Source: Pseudomonadota bacterium (GTDB lineage: Bacteria > Pseudomonadota > Alphaproteobacteria > Sphingomonadales > Sphingomonadaceae). From it: DNA of 33,002 nt. The position numbers and the translations under genes are program-made. Shown here piece by piece: positions 27,405 through 33,002 of the stretch. The stretch lies in contig JAFAEG010000077.1 of the NCBI GenBank assembly GCA_023424095.1, positions 1 to 33,002 of the forward strand. Direction: 5' to 3'. Below the pieces are notes generated by a model, which saw only the letters and a list, made by a program, of their open reading frames with translations, made no database searches and had not been told where the DNA came from. The number at the start of each line of letters is the position of its first letter. The stretch's first letter is position 1.

Positions 27405-27445
27405 TCGCGCTTTTGGCTGAGCGGCGGGCGCGCTATGCGACAGGC

Positions 27446-28099
27446 ATGGCGCGCCCGTTGTTGCATGATTATTTTCGCTCCTCCGCCGCCTACCGCGTGC
27501 GGATCGCCCTCAAACTTAAGGGCGTCGACTATGACAGCACCAGCGTCGATCTGCGCACCGGCGCGCAGAGGAGCGACGCCTATCGCGCGCTGAACCCACA
27601 GGGTTTCGTGCCGATGCTGGAGATGGACGGGCTGAAGCTGGTCCAGAGCCTCGCGATCATCGACTATCTCGACGCGGCCATCCCCGAACCACAGCTCGTG
27701 CCGCGCGACCCGGCCGAGCGCGCCCATGTGCTGGCCATGGCTTTGGTGATCGCAGCCGACATCCATCCGCTCAACAATCTGCGCGTGCTGCAATATCTGG
27801 AGGCGGAATTCGCCACCGATGCCGCGCCCGCCGATGCGGTGAAAGCCGCCTGGATCGCGCGCTGGATCGGCGATGGCTTCCGAGCGCTCGAGGCGATGGC
27901 CGCACCGCGCGCCGGCCGCTTCCTGTTCGGCGACACGCCCGGCCTCGCCGACATCTGCCTGGTGCCGCAAATGTATAATGCGCGCCGCTTCGGCGTGCCG
28001 CTCGACGCCTATCCCATTTTGCTGCGCGCCGATGCCGAGGCGACCGCACTGGACGCCTTCGCCGCCGCCCATCCGGACCGCGCCGAGCCGAGCGCTTGA
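27446..28099 (+). CDS. maiA: Maleylacetoacetate isomerase / zeta-class GST
   Basis: The 217-residue protein has the two-domain glutathione S-transferase layout. The N-terminal thioredoxin-like domain reads YFRSSAAYRVRIALKLKGVDYD, where SSAAYRVR (residues 12-19) is the zeta-class motif S-S-x-x-x-R-V-R with its glutathione-activating serine, and NPQGFVPMLEMDGLKLVQSLAIIDYLD provides the glutathione-binding loop. The helical domain includes IHPLNNLRVLQYLEAEF and GDTPGLADICLVPQMYNARRFGV. Maleylacetoacetate isomerase acts in tyrosine and aromatic catabolism. The fumarylacetoacetase and homogentisate genes are not in this window, so a more general zeta-GST role remains possible. I chose the ATG at 27446; the frame extends to 27413. 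Confidence 0.9.
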   Translation: MARPLLHDYFRSSAAYRVRIALKLKGVDYDSTSVDLRTGAQRSDAYRALNPQGFVPMLEMDGLKLVQSLAIIDYLDAAIPEPQLVPRDPAERAHVLAMALVIAADIHPLNNLRVLQYLEAEFATDAAPADAVKAAWIARWIGDGFRALEAMAAPRAGRFLFGDTPGLADICLVPQMYNARRFGVPLDAYPILLRADAEATALDAFAAAHPDRAEPSA

Positions 28100-28171
28100 A
28101 GCCGGCCTTGCAAATTCGGGTTTCCGGGCGGACCATCGGCTGACCCCTTCGGCGGGGATTGCGGAGCGGTC

Positions 28172-29356
28172 ATGGCGGGCAAAAGGCTTGCCGTCTTCAT
28201 CGACGGCACCTGGCGGAATGTGGAAGCCAACACCAATGTCTGGCGCCTGCGCTCGCTCGTCGCCGAGCGCGGCGGCGGCAAGGAGCAGCGCGTCTATTAT
28301 CATGCCGGCGTCGGCACCGCGCCGGGCGAGCGATTCTGGGGCGGCGCCTTCGGCTATGGCGTCAGCGGCCAGATCATCAGCGCCTATCGCTGGCTGATCG
28401 AACATTATGACACGGACGACGAGATCTTCATCTTCGGCTTCAGCCGCGGCGCCTATCTCGCGCGCAGCCTGGCCGGGCTGATCGCGACCTGCGGCCTGCT
28501 TCGGCCCGGCGCGCCTTTGTCGGTCGAGCAGGTGTTCGACCGCTACAGCCTGAACGACGAGGCGCGGCCGATCTGGAAGCTGGAATATGAAAGGGAGCGC
28601 GGCGGGGAACTGACCCGGGCCGAGCAGCGCCTGCTCGATTATTCCTGCCGCGTGCAGATCAAGATGCTGGGCGTCTGGGACACGGTCGGCTCGCTGGGCA
28701 TTCCGTTCGGCAATCTGACCAAGGTCAGCCGCCGCAAGCTCACCTTCCACAACACCCATTTGTCGCAAATCTATTCCGACGCCTATCAGGCGCTGGCGGT
28801 CGACGAGCATCGCCCGGATTTCGCGCCGACCCTTTGGACCCGGTTCATCCCCACCCGGCCCGATCCGGAACCGGCCTTGGTGCCGTCGCTCGGCGACGTC
28901 GAGCAACGCTGGTTCGTCGGCTGTCACAGCAATGTCGGCGGCGGCTATCGCGACGACGATCTGTCCCAGCGCCCACTCGCCTGGCTGAAGGACAAGGCCG
29001 AAGCGCTCGGCCTCGCCTTCCGCTTTCCGGTGCCGCTCAACGGGACGGAGCATCTCGGGCCGATCGTCGACGCTTATTCGGACTTTCTGCGCGGCTATTA
29101 CCGGGTGCTGAAATTCGGCCGGCGCTTCCGCCGCGTGATCGGTGCCGCGCCCCGCGAGGTGCCCGGCGGCTTGTCCGAGACGGTCAACGAGACGATCGAC
29201 GGCAGCGTCTTCGACCGCTGGCGGACCGATCCCAGCTATCGGCCGTGGGGCGTGGAGGAATGGGCGGCGCGGCGGCAGATCGATCCGGCGGACATCACCG
29301 GGACGGTGGAGGCCGCGACCCTCCGGCCGGTCCCGCCGTCAAGCCTGGGCCTCTAG
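28172..29356 (+). CDS. DUF2235 alpha/beta hydrolase (T6SS-lipase-like fold)
   Basis: The 394-residue protein belongs to the DUF2235 family, which includes Tle1-type phospholipase effectors of type VI secretion as well as stand-alone cytosolic proteins. It starts KRLAVFIDGTWRNVEANTNVWRL. The nucleophile motif is G-F-S91-R-G (FIFGFSRGAYLARSLAGL), then LGVWDTVGSLGIPFG (D170) and WFVGCHSNVGGGY (H252), which fit a Ser-Asp-His triad. A second conserved region, FHNTHLSQIYSDAYQALAVDEHR, follows D170. No signal peptide, VgrG, PAAR or immunity gene is nearby, so effector function is not supported by context. GGAG lies 6 nt upstream of the ATG. The aldolase-family gene follows 70 bp downstream on the same strand. 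Confidence 0.92.
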   Translation: MAGKRLAVFIDGTWRNVEANTNVWRLRSLVAERGGGKEQRVYYHAGVGTAPGERFWGGAFGYGVSGQIISAYRWLIEHYDTDDEIFIFGFSRGAYLARSLAGLIATCGLLRPGAPLSVEQVFDRYSLNDEARPIWKLEYERERGGELTRAEQRLLDYSCRVQIKMLGVWDTVGSLGIPFGNLTKVSRRKLTFHNTHLSQIYSDAYQALAVDEHRPDFAPTLWTRFIPTRPDPEPALVPSLGDVEQRWFVGCHSNVGGGYRDDDLSQRPLAWLKDKAEALGLAFRFPVPLNGTEHLGPIVDAYSDFLRGYYRVLKFGRRFRRVIGAAPREVPGGLSETVNETIDGSVFDRWRTDPSYRPWGVEEWAARRQIDPADITGTVEAATLRPVPPSSLGL

Positions 29357-29426
29357 CCTGGCCCCTCGCATCGGGCGCGCTGCTGATATATCGCGGGCGA
29401 AACGGAGCTGGGAAAGAGGATCGCAG

Positions 29427-30245
29427 ATGGGCCGGGTCGACGCCATGAATCGGGGCATGGACGGGGTGAGCCCGCTCGCCTCGGTCGAGATTCCCTCGCT
29501 CGAGGGCAAGGTCAGCGCCGAGGAGTGGAAGGTCCGTGTCGATCTCGCCGCCGCTTACCGCATGGTCGCGCATTTCGGCTGGGACGATCTCATTTTCACC
29601 CATCTGTCCGCGCGCGTGCCGGGGCCGGACCATCACTTCCTGCTCAACCCCTACAATCTGATGTTCGAGGAAGTGACCGCCTCGTCGCTGGTGAAGGTCG
29701 ACCAGCACGGCAATCCGGTCGAGCCGACGCCGTTCATCACCAACCCGGCCGGGTTCGTCATCCACTCCGCATTGCATATGGGCCGCGAGGATGCGGGCGC
29801 GGTGATGCATTTGCACACCCCGCACGGACAGGCGGTGTCGGTCCATGCCGACGGGCTGTTGCCGCTGACCCAGACGGCGATGCTGGTGCGCAGCGAAATC
29901 GGCTTCCACGATTATGAGGGCGTCGCCGTCGATCTCGCGGAGCGCGAGCGGCTGGTCGAGGATCTGGGCGACAAGAACCTCATGCTGCTCCGCAACCACG
30001 GCACGCTCGCGGTCGGCGCGAATGTCGGCGAATGCTTCATCAAGCTCTATTATTTCGAGCGCGCCTGTTTGGCTCAGGTGATGGCGCTCAGCGCCGGCCC
30101 GGAGAATATCAACAACCCGCCCCAGGGCGCGCCGCAAATCACCGCGGAACAGGGCACGGCGGGGCTGAAGGTGGTGGCGAATTTGCTGGCGTGGCCGGCG
30201 CTGCTGCGGAAGGCGTATCGGCTGGATCCGGGGTTCGCGACCTAA
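29427..30245 (+). CDS. Class II aldolase/adducin family protein
   Basis: The 272-residue protein has the zinc ligands of this fold: H128 and H130 in VMHLHTPHG and H191 in LLRNHGTLAVG, with the 61-residue spacing seen in fuculose-phosphate aldolase. The N-terminal region (LAAAYRMVAHFGWDDLIFTHLSARVPG and FLLNPYNLMFEEVTASSLVKVD) matches the family. The position of the catalytic glutamate of true aldolases appears to be in NPAGFVIHSALH, where I see no Glu, so this adducin-like branch may bind a different substrate. I chose the ATG at 29427, with GAGG 8 nt before it. Seven bases separate its stop from that of the convergent OmpA-like gene. Confidence 0.9.
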   Translation: MGRVDAMNRGMDGVSPLASVEIPSLEGKVSAEEWKVRVDLAAAYRMVAHFGWDDLIFTHLSARVPGPDHHFLLNPYNLMFEEVTASSLVKVDQHGNPVEPTPFITNPAGFVIHSALHMGREDAGAVMHLHTPHGQAVSVHADGLLPLTQTAMLVRSEIGFHDYEGVAVDLAERERLVEDLGDKNLMLLRNHGTLAVGANVGECFIKLYYFERACLAQVMALSAGPENINNPPQGAPQITAEQGTAGLKVVANLLAWPALLRKAYRLDPGFAT

Positions 30246-30252
30246 CAGCCTG

Positions 30253-30726
30253 CTACATTCGTAAATTCCAGATCACGACACGCCGGTTGTCGGCTTCATC
30301 GCCCCCATTCGCGCTGTTCACCGCTGGTCTCGCATCGCCAACAGCAAGCACGCGAAGAGCGTCCGGGGGGCACCCCCTGCTTATCAGGTACAGACGGACA
30401 GCTGTCGCCCGTTGCCTCGATAACGCGATATCAGGACCGTCAGCTTCTGACCTGTCGGCATGTGCTTCAATGAAAAGGACGGCATCGTCGATGCCGGCGG
30501 CGCGGACGGTGCGCATGGTCGATGCCAGATAGTCCAGCAATTGCGTCGCTCGCTCCGACAGAGCGGCATCATTGCGATCAAAGTAAACATATGCAGGGTC
30601 AGGACCCGTCGACGGACAGTCCTTATCGTACCGATACTGAGCTCCGTTCGGGCAGTACTTCCATCTGATCGGCTCATCGACCGGCTGCCCAACCGCTAGA
30701 ATCAAAGCTTGAAGCGCGAGCATCAT
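30253..30726 (-). CDS. OmpA-like envelope protein, distal of a pair after rpoN
   Basis: The 157-residue protein has a short hydrophobic N-terminus (MMLALQALILAVG) and a Cys-containing segment (KYCPNGAQYRYDKDC). The OmpA-like fold follows: VYFDRNDAALSERATQLLDYLA, then LFIEAHADRSEADGPDIALSRQRATAVRLYLISRGCPPDALRVLAVGDARP, ending NRRVVIWNLRM. The order 'E-A-H-A-D...A-L-S-x-x-R-A-x-A-V...L...G...R' matches OmpA-C domains that bind peptidoglycan. The N-terminus lacks positive residues, so export is uncertain. GGAGGAGCG precedes the tandem ATGs. It lies 45 bp after the lipoprotein gene, to which it is related. Codon use is less GC-biased than in neighbours. Confidence 0.82.
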   Translation of the reverse strand: MMLALQALILAVGQPVDEPIRWKYCPNGAQYRYDKDCPSTGPDPAYVYFDRNDAALSERATQLLDYLASTMRTVRAAGIDDAVLFIEAHADRSEADGPDIALSRQRATAVRLYLISRGCPPDALRVLAVGDARPAVNSANGGDEADNRRVVIWNLRM

Positions 30727-30771
30727 GTCGCTCCTCCGGTCCGCAAGCCCAATGAGCCAGGCCAGTCCACG

Positions 30772-31344
30772 TTAGTCGCGATAATAAGTATCGTGTTCCA
30801 GGAAAACTTCTACGCTTGGGCCAGGGTCTGAGACCTGGTTGGCGGCTCCGCTTGTTCTTCGTCCCATCCCGGCCGAAAAGGGGACCGCATCCTCGTTTGC
30901 TCCCCGCGCGATCAGATATTCCTGGATCGCAAGCGCCCGCAAAAGTGGCCAGTGCCTATTGCCCTCGATCTGACGATCCGAGGAATGATTGGGCGCCGAG
31001 ATCGACAAGGTGCTACCAGGAAATGCTCGGTGCTGGGCGAGAAGCCGATCCAGATCGCGTTGTGCCGCCAGGCCCAACGATGTGGAACCCTGCTCAAAAC
31101 GCACAATTAATGGGGGCGTCGGCGAGCATGAGGAGTTCGGGCCGAGTTCTCTCCCGTCCGCACAGACGATCGGCTCCGGCGGCCGCGCTCGCACGATCGG
31201 CGGCGGCGAGGTGGCCGCTTCCGTTTCGGTCACCTGATCGGAATTGCGGTTCGTTGACTTGCTCGTTTCCCCCGACACCGAGTCACAAGAGACCAATGCG
31301 GCAGCAAAAGTGAGGATCGAACTGATCGTTCCACCTGTTCTCAC
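30772..31344 (-). CDS. OmpA-like lipoprotein overlapping the rpoN stop
   Basis: The 190-residue protein starts at a GTG (31342-31344) that overlaps the rpoN TGA in a GTGA junction. It begins MRTGGTISSILTFAAALVSC, a lipobox (LVSC, C20). After a Ser/Thr/Pro spacer comes IVCADGRELGPNSSCSPTPP, then an OmpA-like fold: LIVRFEQGSTSLGLAAQRDLDRLLAQH, LSISAPNHSSDRQ, ALAIQEYLIARGANEDAVPFSAGMGRR and SVEVFLE. The Cys-x-D/N-G...Cys segment before the fold is shared with the next gene, which suggests duplication. The GTGA overlap makes translation coupled to rpoN. The peptidoglycan-binding Asp/Arg pair looks degenerate here (APNHSSD for EAHADRSE), so binding is doubtful. Codon use is less GC-biased than in rpoN. 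Confidence 0.8.
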   Translation of the reverse strand: MRTGGTISSILTFAAALVSCDSVSGETSKSTNRNSDQVTETEAATSPPPIVRARPPEPIVCADGRELGPNSSCSPTPPLIVRFEQGSTSLGLAAQRDLDRLLAQHRAFPGSTLSISAPNHSSDRQIEGNRHWPLLRALAIQEYLIARGANEDAVPFSAGMGRRTSGAANQVSDPGPSVEVFLEHDTYYRD

Positions 31345-32864
31345 GCCGCCCTCGCTCCAATCGCCTTCTGCCGGCGGCGCTGCACCGACGAGCCGATGCC
31401 GATCGCCTCGCGATATTTGGCCACGGTGCGGCGGGCGATGTCGAAGCCTTCGGCTTTCAGCAGATCGACCAGGCTGTCGTCGCTGAGGATCGCGTTGGGG
31501 CTTTCCGCCGCGCACAAGGCGCGGATGCGGCTCTTCACCGCTTCGGCGGAGACTCCCTCGCCGCCGGCGCTGTCCTCGGTCGCGGCGGTGCGGATGCCAC
31601 TGGTGAAGAAATATTTCAGCTCGAACAGGCCGCGGTCGCAGGAAAGGTATTTGTTCGAGGTGACGCGGCTGATCGTGCTTTCGTGCAGTCCCACTTCCTC
31701 GGCGATCTGGCGGAGGGTGAGCGGCTTGAGATACGCGACGCCGCCGCGGAAGAAGCCGTCCTGCTGCTTCACGATCTCGGTCGCGACCTTCACGATCGTG
31801 CGGGCGCGCTGGTCGAGCGCCTTCATCAGCCAGTTGGCGTCGGCGAGGCATTCCTGCAGCCAGGCCTTGGATTTCTTGTCCTGCGCGCCGCCCGACAGCT
31901 CGGCATAATAGGTCCGGTTGACCAGCAGCTTCGGCAGGCTGGCGCTGTTCAGCTCGACCGCCCAGCCCATGCCGCGGCGGGAAATGAAGACGTCCGGCGC
32001 GACCGCGTCCACGCGCTCGTCGCCGCTGTCGAAGCGCAGGCCGGGCTTGGGATCGTAGGCGCGCAATTCGCGGATCATGTCGGCCAGATCCTCGTCATCG
32101 ACCTGGCAGATGCGCTTCAGCGCCGCGAAATTGCCCTTGGCGAGATAATCGAGATTGGCGATCAGCCGGACCATGCACGGATCGTAGCGGTCCGCCTCCC
32201 GCGCCTGGATCGCCAGGCATTCGGCGAGGTTGCGGGCGGCGATGCCGGGCGGATCGAAGGTCTGGACGAGGCCCAGCACACGCTCGACCTCCGCGAGCGG
32301 CACACCGATACGCTGCGCGAACTCCGCCAGCGCGCCGGAGAGGTAGCCGGTCTCGTCGACCATCTCGATCAGCAATTCGGCGATGGCGAGGTCGAGGCCG
32401 GAGAGGGTCTCGCCCGCCTGCCGCCGGAGATGATCGTGCAGCGTGTCGCCGGACGCGGCGAAGGCGTCGAAATCGGGGCCGTCCTCCGGCGCGGCGCCAT
32501 TGCCCGTGCCGCCGAGCCCCAAGCCGCCATCGCCGCCCATGCCGATCCGGTCGGCGGCGCTGTCCTGATGAAAATCCTCGCCGCCGACATCGACGTCGAG
32601 CGCGCCGTCACCGGCGGGCGCGTCGCTGGCGGCGATCTCCTCGCGCTGCAGCGGTGCTTCGCCTTCCGGTTCGGCCGGTGCGGCGATCGGGCCGTCCTCC
32701 GACGCACCGCCGGTGTCGAGCAAGGGATTGCGCTCGAGCTGTTCGGCGATGAAACCCTCAATCTCCAGGTTCGACAAAGCGAGCAGCTTGATCGCCTGCT
32801 GCAGCTGCGGCGTCATCACCAGCGACTGGGACTGGCGCAGGTCGAGGCGTGGCGCGAGGCTCAT
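31341..32864 (-). CDS. rpoN: RNA polymerase sigma-54 factor
   Basis: RpoN directs transcription from -24/-12 promoters and needs AAA+ activators, typically for nitrogen control. The 507-residue protein is of usual length. Region I is Gln/Leu-rich (LRQSQSLVMTPQLQQAIKLLALSNLEIEGFIAEQLERNPLLD). An acidic region II follows (residues 55-130, with Asp/Glu-rich and Gly-rich stretches), then the core-binding domain, and the helix-turn-helix RQIAEEVGLHESTISRVTSNKY. The RpoN box is ARRTVAKYRE (residues 477-486), intact. AAGGG lies 7 nt before the ATG. No ptsN or hpf gene follows, unlike in many proteobacteria. Two envelope protein genes follow instead, the first with a GTGA overlap. Confidence 0.98.
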   Translation of the reverse strand: MSLAPRLDLRQSQSLVMTPQLQQAIKLLALSNLEIEGFIAEQLERNPLLDTGGASEDGPIAAPAEPEGEAPLQREEIAASDAPAGDGALDVDVGGEDFHQDSAADRIGMGGDGGLGLGGTGNGAAPEDGPDFDAFAASGDTLHDHLRRQAGETLSGLDLAIAELLIEMVDETGYLSGALAEFAQRIGVPLAEVERVLGLVQTFDPPGIAARNLAECLAIQAREADRYDPCMVRLIANLDYLAKGNFAALKRICQVDDEDLADMIRELRAYDPKPGLRFDSGDERVDAVAPDVFISRRGMGWAVELNSASLPKLLVNRTYYAELSGGAQDKKSKAWLQECLADANWLMKALDQRARTIVKVATEIVKQQDGFFRGGVAYLKPLTLRQIAEEVGLHESTISRVTSNKYLSCDRGLFELKYFFTSGIRTAATEDSAGGEGVSAEAVKSRIRALCAAESPNAILSDDSLVDLLKAEGFDIARRTVAKYREAIGIGSSVQRRRQKAIGARAA

Positions 32865-32934
32865 CGCCGACCCTTATTCCACGCGATTCTTACGATGTCA
32901 TTCCCGAACAAGCAGGAATCGTGCCTTTTTTGAT

Positions 32935-32976
32935 CCTCCCCTGCTTTTGCAGGGGAGGGGGACCGCCGAAGGCGGT
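32935..32976. repeat. Two hairpins of a sphingomonad-type intergenic repeat
   Basis: CCTCCCCTGC (32935-32944) pairs with GCAGGGGAGG (32949-32958) around a TTTT loop. ACCGCC (32962-32967) pairs with GGCGGT (32971-32976) around GAA. G-rich DNA continues to the window end. This composite pattern is common between genes in sphingomonads, and its role is not known. It begins 70 bp upstream of the rpoN start. Confidence 0.8.
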
Positions 32977-33002
32977 GGAGGGGCGGGGGGCCACGGCAGC
33001 GG

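Noticed and set aside
30772..31851. A 359-residue protein spanning the rpoN 3' end
   Set aside because: The first half is an Arg/Pro-rich shadow of rpoN. The lipoprotein signal starts at the GTG at 31344.

Overview
This window is chromosomal DNA from an alphaproteobacterium, most likely of the Sphingomonadales. The reasons are its high G+C content (about two thirds by eye), short-spaced or overlapping genes, sphingomonad-type proteins (an SWFGD-motif stress protein followed by a PRC-barrel protein, an EipA/DUF1134 protein, a separate mreB-like gene), an intergenic repeat of the kind that yields spurious 'HPELVSGS' translations, and a GGAAC-N17-CGTT motif typical of the EcfG general stress response. 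I see no phage, transposase, plasmid or CRISPR genes.

Layout, left to right. 1-2056: a truncated secreted protein, the isoprenoid gene ispG, and an HTH protein whose reading frame runs into ispG without a stop. 2139-5496: a serine hydrolase of the beta-lactamase/PBP fold, a small membrane protein with a PH-like tail, a GNAT acetyltransferase and an acyltransferase-3 membrane enzyme. 5486-6707: a minus-strand operon of an SPFH/band-7 membrane protein, an Arc-type ribbon-helix-helix protein with an AT-hook tail, and a 33-residue membrane peptide, behind an AT-rich palindromic site. 6827-8820: an isoaspartyl peptidase/asparaginase coupled to an S1/P1 nuclease, both exported. 8932-10910: two coupled related envelope proteins and the YgfZ-family Fe-S protein, flanked by a 33-bp perfect inverted repeat and a 32-bp tandem duplication.

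11045-16509: pyrC behind a repeat element, an EipA-family envelope protein, tRNA-Ser(GCU), an unrecognised exported protein, a MarR regulator, a DMT transporter overlapping a TfoX-N protein, and tRNA-Thr(CGU). 16574-23704: an mreB-family gene without mreC/mreD, then gltD and gltB (glutamate synthase). 24033-27404: a PilZ protein, an L,D-transpeptidase lipoprotein, and the SWFGD/PRC-barrel pair with its probable EcfG promoter. 27446-30245: a zeta-class GST/maleylacetoacetate isomerase, a DUF2235 alpha/beta hydrolase and a class II aldolase-family protein. 30253-32864: rpoN (sigma-54) followed on the same strand by two OmpA-like envelope proteins, the first overlapping the rpoN stop; repeats close the window.

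Most genes are housekeeping or envelope functions. The least described parts are the SPFH/RHH/micropeptide operon, the two pairs of related envelope proteins, the mreB paralogue and several intergenic inverted repeats. Many convergent gene pairs overlap or nearly touch at their stop codons, so intergenic DNA is scarce and the repeats that remain stand out.
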